Made by a program: the position numbers and the translations under genes. The notes beneath the pieces are model-generated. The model was not told the origin of the DNA. It saw nothing but the letters and a program-made list of their open reading frames with translations, and did no database searches. A DNA stretch of 59,893 nucleotides from Porogramme epimiltina (lineage: Eukaryota > Basidiomycota > Agaricomycetes > Polyporales > Polyporaceae), in contig FTLJ01000251.1 of assembly GCA_900155495.1 (NCBI GenBank), forward strand, positions 1 through 59,893, in the 5' to 3' direction. Positions 25,025 through 36,785 of the stretch are shown here, piece after piece (position 1 is the stretch's first letter; every line of letters starts with the position of its first letter).

Positions 25025-25207
25025 ATATGCGCTGTTTCTTCTTTGTATTTCCTTCTCTATACCCTCCTGATGTTCGTTTGTCTATTTGATTTTACTTGCT
25101 CAGACTTGGTTGAGACGATAATCGTTGTGTGACACGCGACATGACTGTACGCAGGACTATGCAACGCGGAACCGCCTAGGACAGGGAGAGCACTCGTTGG
25201 AAGCGCT

Positions 25208-25450
25208 TTACGCAGTCGTCGTGCAGGAGCGCGAGACGCGGTCAGTGATGGCGTCGGGGCAGAATCAGAGAGGACGTACTTCTTGTGCGACGCCTTGACG
25301 GCGGCGGTTCCCTTCTTCTGTGCGACACGCTTAGCGAGGAGGGCATCGAACTCGGTCGTCTGCTCGTTCTGGCGCTCGTTCCGGCGGCGCTGGAGGCGCA
25401 GAGGGACAGCGAAACGCTGGCTTTTCGGCTTTCGATGTCGAACGCGCAAA
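25208..25450 (-). pseudogene. R2: RPS6 C-terminal fragment
   Basis: Contains only the region of RPS6 exons 4-5: [29 protein letters not shown] and AAVKASHKK, followed by the native-style intron and GACGACTGCGTAAAG. Exons 1-3 are absent and the N-terminal side runs into unrelated sequence. It lies 3' of A2 in the same A(+)/RPS6(-) arrangement seen for A4/R4 and A5/R5. Confidence 0.85.
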
Positions 25451-25671
25451 AGAATAAGACTCTGTTTGCCTTGTTGAGCCGTCCGTCGAATCTATAAACC
25501 AGTCAATCGTGATCAGGTACGTCATACTATAGCTACGCGGGGCCGTTGTGTCCGTCCCAGGCTGACGGAAGGAAACATATAGAGATCTACATTTGAGTTA
25601 ACTCTACGGCGCATGCATCCCTCACGCCTCACTCCCACATCACAGTGGAGGTCTGGCATAATTTTCTACCC

Positions 25672-28600
25672 TCACTCAGTACATTTACTATAATATTCGA
25701 GTGTAGCAGTGAGTTTATCGTAGTCGTTGTAGGCCACAGACTTCAGGTTGTTGAAGAACTTTGAACATTCAGAGTTAGCGATTAGCACACCATAATTTTA
25801 AATTATTGAGATGGCAACGTACATCTTCCGAGCTACTCCCAACTGGTAGATATCCCAGAAGCTCTCGAAGCTTAAGCAAGCCGAAGCTGAACTGCGTTAT
25901 GCGTATTAAAGCCCATTACACATCACCCACCATGAGACGATCTTACAATGCTGCAGATGTGCCCAACACAGCTGATTTCCTTTGCAAGATCAGCAATCTG
26001 AATCCCTGTATTGGGAACGAAGTTCGCCAAATATCCCCCAACCCAATCGTGGTGGCTATCGAGGTCTATAGTCATACTGATTTCGGCCTGAACCTGTCTC
26101 AGTGAATGTACTACAAGTGTGCCACCGAGTGAGACAGACGAGCATAGATCTCCATACGGTGGCTGGTAAACTTACAGTGTTTGATGTTCCTAGGGCCGAG
26201 AGGGCCGTTGTTAGTCGTGGCAAATTGGATGGGCGTTCTCTACGCAAACGAAAGTCAGCCCAAAGGAACTTCCGAGACATGTTCTCCCTGGCACTCACCG
26301 ACGTCAATTTATCCGGCGTTGCAGTCATGCTATATATCTATACCAGGTCAGCAGAGTGTTTGTCAGTCTAATGCGGGCGAGTTTCCTCCGGTGGATTGCC
26401 TACTTTTTGAGATAATCTGACCGGGATGACTAAGAATGAAGCTTCTAACTGTTATTCTCGGAAGAGCGGTGAGCTTACGCTGAAAGGCAATCTTCGAGTT
26501 CATCAAGGGACCTCAGCCCACGGTCCTCGATTTCATCTTGCATCTCCTGGAGGTTGTTCCGTAAACGTCGTGCAAAGTGGACTACCTCACGTCGTAGGTT
26601 TCCGAAGTGAGCTTCAATATCTCGCGCAGTAGCAGCTTTGACCGTTATAATCTGCATAAGCAAAATAGAGTCGTGTCCCAGCCCATGGTCAGGAGGATTG
26701 CAAGATTTAAACCGCAACAAAGCGAGAAGTCGTACCTCAATAAAATTCTTGATCTCTTTTTCCACATCACGAATCGACTCTTCTGTGGCAGGATCATGGA
26801 TCATACTCCAGTACTCTAAATTCAAACGTCTATCAGTCCTATCCATAAGTAGAATACAGTCTCACGTACGCTTCATAAGCAGACCAGCTTCGACGGAATA
26901 CCTCTGACTGGCTGATATGTTCTTGTCGAAGTGCTGCATTAATAAAAGGGTTAACGGAATTTAGTATAGTAATCAATGGTGGCTGTCACCTCCTCAATCT
27001 CCCTCCACTTGACTCCTAAAGCTGCGCGACTTTCTCTGGACTTGAATTTCTCGACCACCCCGCCTGCACAAGATGATTCGAAGGAGATATGTACAGCCTC
27101 AAATAACAATCGAACTTTCTTGATGGTGTGTGCAACCTCAAGAACCTCTTCGTACACTCCCAAGGCTTTCGCCCGTTCTTGAATTGTCGTTCCAGTGCTT
27201 TCAATCCTGGTTGCAGAGAACTTTGGTCAGCGATGACGAGTCCCTTGTTCAACGGGGTAAAAGTTTATGATAACCTACTCAGGCCAAGCCAATCCCATCA
27301 CTACGAAGTTCAAGGGAGCGAATCCAAGCAGATATTAGGGTCACCATAAAGGTAATCAGATATGTGCGCTATGAATGATACTTACACTTGCTATGTTGAA
27401 CATCGAATACCAGGTCCCTCCTTGAAGACGCATTGCTGAAAAATGGATGGGCCTCATGTAACCACCAATCGGAATCATGTCCCGCATGAACGTCGTCCAA
27501 GAGCGTAATTGTGAGAGTCCTCAAACTGTCTAGCTTGTGCCCTAGTACGCTAACTCCCTTGAGCAGGTGTTCGCGAGGACCAATCTGGTAACCGTGAATG
27601 CTAGTAGGATACCGAGGTAGAAGGGTAAGGTGGACAGATTCACATCCCGACGGTTTCAAAACCCCGCAAATGGTATCAATGAACCCGCAATGGTCAGTAG
27701 TTCCACCGATATCCCCCAGATATATTGTCGCATGAACGTGATGAAGAGGGGCAAGACGGGAAGCACAATCCATTACGGAACCTAGATATGTCAAAGATAG
27801 CTTGATTAAGCTGAAGGAGTCGAGGTTACGGAATGAGGAAGGGCAATCGACTCACTCTGGGTCCAATCTGTCCATCGCGCACTAAACGATAGGTGTACCC
27901 GCGCTGCATCACCAAAAGCTCCTATTGGGGGGAATCTAGCTTCTTCAGCCACACCGCCCTATGTAGGGTATGACCATTAGGTCGCGCTTTGGGGAACGGC
28001 CATACGGAATTAGCGTACGCACCTCTATCCTCAAGCTCCGCAACTGCGAACATGCGTTAGAGGGGCGAGAAGAGCTCAGTCTTGCGAGCTCTCGCTCAGA
28101 CACACGACGCTCAATGGTGACGTTTTGCATAGTGAGATGAGATAAAAGGGGAAGACTCCATATCAAGGACAAAAGGTCGGACGCTGTATTAAACATGTTG
28201 TCGTAGAGATCTAAGGACGATAAGTGTTCGGGGAGTGATACGGCCATGGTGAGATTACGGAGTCGAGGAGAGCGCCAATCCACTCGGGTTAAGGTGACCG
28301 TTTGCAAACGAGTTAGAGGCGGCGATCGCATCCCCGGGCCAGTGATGATACCGATGGGTATGTACCTGTCCGCGCGGATGGAATCGACGATGAGATCAGC
28401 GACTGCTGAGCCCAGAAATCCGTTACGAGAGGCCGTTTGGAGTAGGGAGCATAGAGGGCTGGGAATCGTCGGGGAAAGGAAGAACTGGGCACGGCAAAAC
28501 AGATTGTATTGGCTGCGATGTCGCCAGCTCCGACAAACGAGGGCACAACTTCGGAGGGTGGCATAGCATGCCGGGAAGGGGCCCACTTGCTCTCTATTGA

Positions 28601-28757
28601 TGCTTGCCCAATCAATGACTTCATTCCATATGTCGATCGGGATGCTGGAGTAGAAAGAGCGAAGTGCCTCGGTCATGGAGGCGCGCAGCTTCCACTGTAT
28701 GAATGATAGTTGTCCCGATGACAGCCTAGTGCGGGCTTCCTTCCTAACCTCCGACAT
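25672..28757 (-). CDS. F1: F-box protein with long helical C-terminal region
   Basis: Exon 1 (28023-28757, 735 nt) carries an F-box-like segment: SFYSSIPIDIWNEVIDWAS and LRSCALVCRSWRHRSQYNLF, followed by leucine-rich-type strands (LSSLDLYDN, LLSHLTMQNVTI). Exons 2 (27856-27958) and 3 (27386-27781) continue with VAEEARFPP and HATIYLGDIGGTTD, ending VFDVQHSK. A 22-nt exon (27279-27300) then joins, across only 85 nt, to heptad-rich helical exons (26990-27206, 26870-26933, 26736-26815, 26479-26651 and several shorter ones) and a last exon with YDKLTATLEYYSKCTE. F2 and F3 have the same splice sites and an identical 735-nt first exon, so I treat it as one gene. F-box proteins usually present substrates to SCF ubiquitin ligases. 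The helical half is unassigned. It could alternatively be two genes, but the 85-nt spacing argues against that. Confidence 0.72.
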
Positions 28758-29224
28758 GCGGAATTAAGGAGGTAGGGTTGTGTCGATGTGGTATCCTGTG
28801 ATCTGTGTGCGAGTAAGAGGGAACCGGCCTAGGAGGGAGGCCGGAAGGTCCAGTAATTGGCCGATGTATGCACAGATCAGCCTTGTAGCTACCGACCTTG
28901 GCCCGGAAACCGTACTTGCCGAGATGCCGATAGACATCGGTGTCATCTTAGTCGTAAATATTCGTCTTCGAACGCTCGACGTGCGCGTGAAGTCTTTGGG
29001 ATTTGTTGTGAAGAACGAAGCTTGTAGCGGCCGCTCAAGACTAGCTTCAACAGGACCACGATATGTACGAGCTGCACATTACCGGTGATAGGTGTGCAAT
29101 AGATGTAATTTTGAGCCGCCTTGAGCTTGAGGCCCGACTCGGAGCCAGCTTAGCCTTCCCATGATGGGAACACGTGATCACGACGTGTCACAGCTCAGTG
29201 GGACGCTGGACCTTGATAAGATAA
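28758..29224 (+). other. F1 upstream flank, conserved in all F copies
   Basis: A ~95-base block at 28864-28960 (CACAGATCAGCCTTGTAGCT, GCCGAGATGCCGATAGACAT) recurs upstream of F2, F3 and F4. It can be read as a short conserved open frame on the plus strand (AQISLV..DL....LAEMP), but no full gene is visible. Confidence 0.5.
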
Positions 29225-29461
29225 GATCTGCTTGGTTGATAATCGATAATAGGCGGTGGCTGGTGGGACTGGCTAGTCCCAAACCTTGCTTCGGCCTCCA
29301 CCAACCCGTGACGCCGGGACGTTGTCCGACCCGGGCCCCAGACCGTCTCTTTGTAGCTCGTCGTCCCTACTGCCGACGAGATACGCCAGCCCACGACTGA
29401 AGGTATATCCCTCATAACATTCTATTTGTACTGATTTCGACCATACTCGTCTCTTCCCAGC

Positions 29462-30377
29462 ATGAAGCTCAGCGTCGCCTTTGCGCACATACGAGGGAGG
29501 TGCAGGATGTTTTCTGACTGGGATGGCCGGGACAGACTCCGCGACCTGGGAACCAAAGACCATCGACTTTGACTATGAGACTGAATAGTGCGTTCATCTT
29601 GTCGTTGAGCCCCGCGCGCGATCTCATCACTCCTCCCCCAGCCTCGTCTTCTACCACGAGTGCATCTTCTAGGATGTCCCGGGAGATTCCCTTGGCGGCG
29701 AGTGGAAGGGCTACGTCTTCCGCATCACCGGCAGAAACAACCAGCAGGCCTTCCCCATGAAGCAGGGCGCTCTCCTGCCCCACATTGTCCGCCTCCTCCT
29801 CTCTTACGGCTACTCGTGCTACCGCATCCGCCGCACTGGCGGGCACAAGCGCCACTCCGCCCGCGGGTGCATTGTCGACTCCAACATTGATGTGCTGCCG
29901 CTCGTGATCGTCAAGCAGGACGAGAACGAGCTCCTTGGCTTGAACGGACAACACCCTCCGCAAGCCCGAGGCGTGCGACGAAGATCTGTAAGTTCTTCAA
30001 CCTGTCGACGGGGGACGACTACGTGGTGAGGAGAGAGGTGAAGAGTGCGAAAGAGAAAGGCGTACGTAGAAGATAATTTTGTTGTCACGAATTGTCTTAT
30101 TCTTTCGCGCATTCGACGTTGCAGGTAGAAAATCCATCGCCTCGTTACCCCTCTGCGCCTCCAGTGCCACCACCACCTCCGCTCTCTCAAGCGCCGCCAG
30201 AAAGAGCGCCAGAAAGAGCAGAAGGCCGATTACGATGCGCTCCTCGCGAAGCGTATCGCGGAGAAGAAGGTTATTGCCGTTAAGGCGTCACACAAGAAGT
30301 GCGTCCTCTATGTCTCTGCCTTTGCCTCGACTCTACCACTGACCGCGCGTCGTACGCCCATAGGACGACTGCGTTAA
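29462..30377 (+). pseudogene. R3: near full-length RPS6 pseudogene
   Basis: Keeps the RPS6 promoter dyad, the 5'-UTR intron, the ATG with MKL, and all exon and intron regions in order. The exon 1 donor is lost (GCCTTTGCGC instead of GCCAGTGAGTTTGCGC). A stop replaces Gln in the ISQEVPG block, and the frame shifts in the [10 protein letters not shown] block (read as QAR..RRR). The terminal KTTA-stop has changed to GCGTTAA. Because introns and flank are present it is a DNA-level duplicate, not a retrocopy. Confidence 0.88.
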
Positions 30378-30660
30378 ATCGCTCTAACGAAAGCTGAGTG
30401 CTCTCCCTGTCCTACGCGCTCGCACGTTGTATGGCACTACGTATAGTCATGTACTTTGCTCTCCTTGATCTCACCCCGCAATCTCACACATGCGACCCAT
30501 GGGGCCTGAGGGGGCCTCTGTCGCACGAAGACTGACATAGATCGGTTTGACCGACACGCGAACGAGTTAGGAGGGCGGTGGCAAAAAAGTCCGGAGGGGT
30601 TAGATACGCGTATGTGCAATGTCAGAAGCCATACATTAGAAGGCAATACAAATGAGAATT

Positions 30661-31709
30661 CTACATCGAGGAGGCCCCAACCCGCGTATATCGCCGTATA
30701 CTAGTTGTTGTACTTCTCATCCGACAGGCAGAGTAGCCGTCGCCGCGGTGTGCCACATTATACTCTACACGCCCACCGTGTGAGCGCGAGTGTGCAGCAA
30801 TGAAGAGACAAGTAACATACCACTCATGGTGAATTCTTCGACGTAGATTGTGGGACGTTCGTCCATCGTTTGCGTATGGGGGGCGTCCCAAGCCTGGGAG
30901 GGCGAAGTAGGCGTAGGGCGGGGAGTGGTGGCGGTGGGGGTAGTTGTGGTCTCAGCCGCCGTTGAGGCCGCAGAATCACCGCTGTCTGACCCCGAGTCGC
31001 TCGAGTCTTCTTCGGTTGCGTTTGCCTCGGTCTGTATGCAGGCAGCGAGTGACCGCGCGACACCTCTGATGGCGCTCAACACATCTCCGAGAGACTTGAG
31101 CAATGTTTCGCGCCAGAAACGGATCACGGCCGCTACGATGAACATAGGACAGGCCACCAAGCCGATGAACGTCTGCCAGTTCGGGTCTGCGCCTTGGAGC
31201 TGGCACTGGAAGAGTTCAGCGAGTTCCGCATTATTGGGTGCATCCTGGCAACATAGCGAGTGCTCCTGAGGAAAAAGATGTTAGAACCAGACGGGACAAG
31301 AGAGAGAGAGAAAGAGCATACGTCATTGCCACGCGCCTGAAAGGCAAAGTACTGAGCGGACTTCATCATGTCATCGTCTTCTAGCGCCTTCGCGAAATCC
31401 ATCAAAGCGTCCGCCGAGTCCTGCAGTCCGCAAGGCCTCGTGGAGGATATGACGGTGTTGGCCGCGGTGAACGAGATGTGGTGGCACTTGTCCTCTCCGC
31501 CTGCCGCAAGCTGCGAGATGGTAATTAGTATGAACGACGTGCGGAGTGGTTCCTAGATTGCCTGTGGCACTCACGCAAGCTTTTTTCCAAAGAGAGACCG
31601 GGCCAGCGACGTCTTGCGGGACATGCTTCGTGTGGAGGGGCGCGCCCAGCGACTGCAGAGCGATCATGACCATAAGAACGAGGAAGGGCACATAGATGTA
31701 TTGAGACAT
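30661..31709 (-). CDS. A3: family A single-pass membrane protein
   Basis: Exons 31575-31709, 31322-31510, 30821-31265 and 30661-30764 total 873 nt, encoding 290 residues with an open frame. A signal peptide (YIYVPFLVLMVMIALQSLGAP) leads to a six-cysteine ectodomain: C at the end of exon 1, DKCHHI, CGLQDSADALMDFAKALED, HSLCCQDAPNNAELAELFQC. One membrane span (about residues 137-157) follows, then an acidic Ser/Thr-rich tail with SSDSGSDSGDSAAS. It is the mirror-image twin of A4, differing in only a few percent of residues. Arm-wide near-identity means either recent duplication or gene conversion. Function unknown. Confidence 0.8.
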
Positions 31710-31880
31710 GGCGGTGATTGGTAATATGAAGGGCAATCTCAAGATGATGAGAGCGTAGATCCTCACGAAGGTTGTCAGTGCAGTGGAAGCCCCGAGGACG
31801 TTGTGAGTGCATGAGGGGAGGGCCCCCCCTGCAAGCGTAGGTTTTAAGCCCGGGTCGCTAGGCGCGCTCATGCCCTCGAG

Positions 31881-32107
31881 AAGCGGTACAAAAACACCCA
31901 CCACTCGTACCGCTTCTCGAGGCACGCCCTCGAGAATCAGGCGCCCGTATACTTCTCGACAAGCGGTACAAAATCACCCATCACTCGTACCGCTTCTCGA
32001 GGCACGCCCTCGATAATCAGGCGCCCGTATACTTCTCGACAAGCGGTACAAAATCACCCATCACCCGTACCGCTTCTCGAGGCACGCCCCCGAGAATCAG
32101 GCGCCGC
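31881..32107. repeat. Three tandem 80-bp hairpin-forming repeats at the palindrome centre
   Basis: Units begin at 31881, 31961 and 32041 with AAGCGGTACAAAA, an exact 80-base period; the last is partial. Each unit contains the inverted pair AAGCGGTAC / GTACCGCTT separated by ~17 bases of ATCACCCATCACTC type, so each can form a hairpin. The block forms the spacer between the inverted arms. Confidence 0.9.
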
Positions 32108-32262
32108 ATGAGCGCGCCCCGGGCTTAAAACCTACGCTTGCAGGGGGGGCCCTCCCCTCATGCACTCACAACGTCCTCGGGGCTTCCACTGCACTGACAA
32201 CCTTCGTGAGGATCTACGCTCTCATCATCTTGAGATTGCCCTTCATATTACCAACCACCGCC

Positions 32263-33303
32263 ATGTCTCAATACATCTATGTGCCCTTCCTCGTTCTTAT
32301 GGTCATGATCGCTCTGCAGGCGCTGGGCGCGCCCCTCCACACGAAGCATGTCCCGCAAGACGTCGCTGGCACGGCCTCCCTTTGGGAAAAAGCCTGCGTG
32401 AGTGCAGGCAATCTAGGATCCACTCCGCGCGTCGTTCATAATCATTGTCTCGCAGCTTGCGGCAGGCGGAGCGGACAAGTGCCACCACATCTCGTTCACT
32501 GCGGCCAACACTGTCATATCCTCCACAAGGCCTTGCGGGCTGCAGGACTCGGCGGACGCTTTGATGGATCTCGCGAAGGCGCTAGAAGACGATGACATGA
32601 TGAAGTTCGCGCAGTACTTTGCCTTTCAGGCGCGCAATGCCGTATGCCCTTTCTCTCTCTCTTGTTCCGCCTCATTCTAATATCCTTTCCCTCAGGAGAA
32701 CTCGTTATGTTGCCAGGATGCACCCAATAATGCGGAACTCGCTGAACTATTCCAGTGCCAGCTCCAAGACCAGAACCGGCAGATGTTCATCGGCTTGGGG
32801 GCCTGTGCTATGTTCGTCGTAGCGGCCGTTGTCCGTTTCTGGCGCGAAACACTGCTCAGTTCTCTCAGAGATGTGCTAAGCGCCATCAGAGGTGCCGCGC
32901 GATCATTCGCTGCCTGCATACAGACCGAGGCAAACGCAACCGAAGAAGACTCGAGCGACTCGGGGTCAGACAGCGGTGATTCTGCGGCCTCAACGGCGGC
33001 TGAGACCGCTCCTACTACGACTCCTACCCCCACCGCCACCATGCTCCCCCCTACGCGTACTTTGCCTTCCCAGGCTTGGGACGCCCCTCATGCGCAAACG
33101 ATGGACGAACGTCCCACAATCTACGCCGAAGAATTCACCATGAGCGGTATGTTACTTGTTTCTCCATTGCTGCATACTCGCACTCACACGGTGGGCGTGT
33201 AGAGTATAATGTGGCACACTGCAGCGACGGCTACTCTGCCTGTCGGATGAGAAGTGCAACGACTGTACGGCGATACACGCGGTTTCGGGCCTCCTCGACG
33301 TAG
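32263..33303 (+). CDS. A4: family A single-pass membrane protein
   Basis: Exons 32263-32397, 32456-32641, 32696-33146 and 33203-33303 total 873 nt, 290 residues, the same total as A3 although two exon lengths differ by 3 and 6 nt. Signal peptide to about residue 20; ectodomain cysteines at the exon 1 end, DKCHHI, RPCGLQDSAD, SLCCQDAPNN and LFQCQLQ; membrane span MFIGLGACAMFVVAAVVRF at about residues 137-155. The ~110-residue tail is acidic and Ser/Thr/Pro-rich. The last exon reads EYNVAHCSDGYSACRM and ends SST-stop. It heads the block A4-R4-H2 that is repeated as A5-R5-H3. No similarity to a characterised family recognised; the CC pair recalls hydrophobins, but the spacing and membrane span do not fit. 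Confidence 0.82.
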
Positions 33304-33705
33304 ACTTCTTATTTGTATTACTTTCTCTGTAGCTTCTGCCATTGCCACACGTATAAATGTATAACCCCTCCGGACTGTTTGCTACCACCCACCTAACTCG
33401 TTCGAATGACGGCCAAACCGATCTATGTCGGTCTTCGTGGGGCAGAAGCCCCCTCAAGGCTGTGGTACACGCCAATCAATCACGCCCGGTGTCACTCATA
33501 TACGGTCTCCAGGATCATACCCGGCGGAACGGTGTGCCGATATACAACGTCCGAGTTATCCCACACGCAGCAACTACCACGGTTCGTCGTCATGGGTCGC
33601 ATGTGTGAGATTGCGGAGTGAGATCAAGGAGAGCAAAGTACATAGGACCATACAACGTGTGACCGCCTAGGACAGGGAGAGCACTCAGTACTCGTGAGAA
33701 CCATT

Positions 33706-34560
33706 TTACGCAGTCGTCCTGCGGGCGTACGACGCGCGGTCAGTGGTAGCGTCGAGGCAAAGGCAGAGGCAGAGAGGACGCACTTCTTGTGTGACGCCTT
33801 GACGGCAGTAACCTTCTTCTCCGCGATACGCTTCGCGAGGAGCGCATCGTAATCGGCCTTCTGCTCTTTCTGGCACTCTTTCTGGCGGCGCTTGAGAGAG
33901 CGGAGGTGGTGGTGGCACTGGAGGCGCAGAGGGGTAACGAGGCGACGAATTTTCTGCCTGCGACGTCGAACGCGCGAAAGAATAAGACGATTCGTGACAA
34001 CAAAATTATTTTCTACGTACGCCTTTCTCTTTCGCACTCTTCACCTCTCTCCTCACCACGTAATCGTCCTCTGTCGACAGGTTGAAGAACTTACAGATCT
34101 TCGTCGCATGCTTCGGGCTTGGGGAGGGCGTTGTCCGTCCAAGCCAAGGAGCTCGTTCTCGTCCTGCTTGACGATCACGAGCGACAGCACAGCAATGTCG
34201 GAGCCGACAATGCACCCGCGGACGGACTTGCGCTTGCGCTCGCCACTGCGACGGATGCGGTAGCATGAGTGGCCGTCCGAGAGGAGGCGGACACGGTGGG
34301 GGAGGAGGGCGCCCTGCTTCATGGGGAAGGCCTGCTGGTCGTTTCCGCCGGTGAAGCGGAAGACGTAGCCCTCTCACTCATCGCCGAGGGAGTCGCCCTA
34401 CCTCCTGGAAGATGCACTTGTCGTAGAAGACAAGGCTGGGAGAGGTATGATGAGATCCCGCGCGGGGCTCAACGACAAGATGAACGCACAATTCCTTCTG
34501 ACCGTCAAAGTCGACGGTCTTTCCGGATTTCCGCCGTTGCGGGGTCTCTCCATCCCCAAG
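33706..34560 (-). pseudogene. R4: RPS6 pseudogene
   Basis: Minus-strand RPS6-like sequence with [47 protein letters not shown] and [13 protein letters not shown], then a frame loss in the RLGPKRATK region. The last exons ([15 protein letters not shown]) and final GCG-TAA codons remain. Exon 1 with MKLN is not recognisable. Instead ~140 bases of sequence shared only with R5 sit between exon 2 and the promoter copy. Confidence 0.85.
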
Positions 34561-35246
34561 CAGAGTTTTGACGGCTTCCTGTGAGACCGAGTTCTCGGAG
34601 GAGATACAGCGGGGTGAAATGGTACAAGGATAGGCATACTGAAACTCGAAGCTGGGAACCTCATGTAGCTGAAGGACGAGATGAACGCACTGCATCTTCT
34701 CATCGCCCGCAGAGCGAATCCAAGTAATTGGTTCCCCCGTTCTTGATCAGCTTACAACCAATGCCTCCCCTTGTATACGCTCAAAATCGCTAGGGCTGTA
34801 GAGCTCCATGCTGCCAATAGATAAGGAAGTTGAATATCAGCGTTACGGGTGGCGTGTTGAAGGGGTACGCACATTCGGGCATCAATGGGTAGTCTCGAGT
34901 AGGGTAACCTAACGCGGTTCCATATACACAGACAATGCGCTGGCGCGTGGGGCAGAGGCTGGAACAAGGTTTGGGACTGCACAGTCCCGCCAGCCACCCT
35001 GGGTCGAGAGAGTCGAGATCAGGTCGACGTCGGTGGGCCGGCGCTCCGTCTCCAAGCTCTTCGAGCCGGCCCGGCACTGCCGCAGAGGTGTCGACGCGCA
35101 GCAGCTAGCCTCATGACGTTTTTCCCGCTCCCCCTATTCCTAACCATCCCACCATGGAGGCGCCGCCCCTTACTAGGACCGCCTTTCCATCCTGTATCTC
35201 CCCTACTCCATAGCCTAATCGTCTTACCTCTACTTGGCTGGCCATA
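34560..35246. promoter_or_regulatory. Copied RPS6 promoter between R4 (minus) and H2 (plus)
   Basis: At 34957-34993 the dyad GGGACTGCACAGTCCC with flanking AAGGTTTG and GCCAGCCACC matches the native RPS13/RPS6 promoter, in the same orientation relative to RPS6. The position occupied by RPS13 at the native locus is here taken by H2, whose ATG is ~250 bases away. H1 at its native site has no such element. Confidence 0.65.
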
Positions 35247-36785
35247 ATGTCTGATCCCTCGCACTACTCCGCCCTCAAGCCCCTACAACCCGAGTTCAAG
35301 CACGAGACTCAGAGGCTCCTCGATGATGACGCCCTCTCCGACGACCAACTATACGAGCAAGCCCGCACACACCTCCAGGTCTTCCAGCACTCCCCGTATG
35401 ACGTTCACGTTGAACCAGCGTGGGTATCTCGAGCCGAAGAGACCTTCCGAACACGTTCGGGGATGCGTAACGGTGGATATACTACCGAGAAGATGCTGAA
35501 CGCGATGCTCACAGCCGCAGACGAGCTTGGCCTGCGCGCTGGGAGGAGATATGTCTCCGCGGCTATCTGCGCGTGCGCTGTAGAAGCCTCCAAGCCGAGT
35601 GATCTCGTCGGCGGCTCTCCATCAGAGGCGGCTGTCGTCGCTGATCGTCTTGCCCGCGCGTTGGAGGAGCTTGCGACATTTTGGGTAGCATATATGCTGT
35701 GGCCGTGTGAGTCACATTGTTGGTTCTCAACTACGCGTCGCGCTAACGTATGAAACGTAGTCACGGCAATATCTAGTGGAGGAACGGTGGGCTTCTTCTC
35801 TGATACCATCGTCTCCACCGATGCGAGTACGACGTCTTGGAGAGGAGTATACGGGGAGATAATCCGTCGATACGGCCCCCTTGAGGACCAGGTGAGACCG
35901 TATACGCCTCAGCTCTTTCAGTCTTGCGGCCCGGGACTGAACCGCCGGATCAAACTAGGTTGCACGTCGGGAGCGATACACGTCATTTTGGTCTGGACGC
36001 GTAAGCGTTGTCGCCCCGAAGACGTTCTTGAAAACGCTCCCGAATTATATCACAAGCCACCACGCGTTAGTATTCATTCTTCAGCCTGATGCGGTGATGG
36101 TGCGCCCTGATGATTCGCAGGAAGAGGTGCGTTTGCATAGGATATTAACGTTGGTTGACGACTGACAAACATTGCGGTTGATGAAATCTTGTCAGAGAGA
36201 CTCGAAATCGATCACCCTCGACATTCTCAAGCACTTCTGTGAGCTCAAAGATGTCCAAGAGCTAGTCCTTCATTTCTGCGAGCCCCAGAACGCGCTCTTT
36301 CTTGACCCCTCAAATGACAAGTTTTTCGAGCGATTTGCGTGGTGTCTGTTCCCTACCGAGGTTCGTTGTCTCGCGGTTCCGACTCCACACGCCTCACAAT
36401 CTTACGCCGAGTGTTATAGACCCCGAATAAGTATGAGATACGGATACAGCCGGGATATCACAGCGACCTGCCTGCGAACAACAAGACGCACGTCACGTTC
36501 GAAGATCATAGCGACTCCGTCGATTCACCCGAGGAGTACGAGGGGCACACTCAGAATAGTCCTGGAGTCGACCTGCCGAACCCGGAGCTGCTTCGGGTAC
36601 ACGCTGCGCTGGCGCGGGTTATGTATCTGAGCGGGGCTGCTGGGATATTCCCGATGAATGTATGTCCGGATATGACTGGTGGGGTCGCTGGGTATGGTGG
36701 AGACTTCGTTGAGAGGGTGGTAGACGGACCGGATGTGGTGCATCTCCGGCGCGTCGCCTCTGAGCTCGTCGCTGGTAATACATAG
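35247..36785 (+). CDS. H2: HNH-family protein that has lost the HNH core
   Basis: With exons 35247-35706, 35761-35891, 36085-36126, 36196-36360 and 36420-36785 the frame is open for 1164 nt (387 residues). It follows H1 closely: LKPLQPEFKHETQRLL, GRRYVSAAICACAVEA, LDILKHFCELKD and MYLSGAAGIFP. The homologue of H1 exon 3 (HNH core) is present as DNA at 35892-36084, but it has stops and a changed frame, with Phe where H1 has His in AHIL. A pyrimidine-rich TTCTTCAG now serves as acceptor, so that only the last 14 codons of the old exon (PDAVMVRPDDSQEE) remain. The protein would be catalytically inactive as a nuclease. Splicing is inferred from phase and from the identical solution in H3. Confidence 0.72.

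Larger units (their letters stand above)
29225..31871 (+). repeat. Left arm of ~5.7 kb near-palindrome
   Basis: This arm holds the RPS6 promoter copy, RPS6 copy R3 (plus) and gene A3 (minus). It is matched in inverse order and orientation by the right arm. The inner end is at the inverted GGCGCGCTCATG (31862-31872) facing CATGAGCGCGCC (32107-32118). Similarity is near-identity across the A genes and drops outward. The left arm lacks ~110 bases that the right arm has between the A gene and RPS6. Confidence 0.85.
32107..34993 (-). repeat. Right arm of ~5.7 kb near-palindrome
   Basis: Mirror of the left arm: A4 (plus), RPS6 copy R4 (minus) and the RPS6 promoter dyad at its outer end. Blocks such as CCGGAGGGGTTA, GAACGAGTTAGG and CGACATAGATCGGTTTG appear in reverse complement in the left arm at 30.5-30.6 kb. 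Confidence 0.85.

Noticed and set aside
25672..27300. Helical half of the F genes as a bacterial-type helical pore-forming protein
   Set aside because: Long heptad-rich helices give a superficial likeness only; no specific motif seen and it appears fused to an F-box, so no such function is assigned.
29462..30377. RPS6 copies as retrotransposed cDNA
   Set aside because: Introns, the 5'-UTR intron, promoter and 3' flank are all preserved in the copies; this shows DNA duplication.
31881..32107. CRISPR-like or telomeric array
   Set aside because: Only three units of 80 bases with no variable spacers, in a eukaryotic genome; the unit is not telomere-like. It is a tandem hairpin repeat.
32263..33303. 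Family A as hydrophobins (CC pair, secreted)
   Set aside because: Six, not eight, cysteines, a single CC pair, a membrane span and a long acidic tail; hydrophobin spacing is absent.
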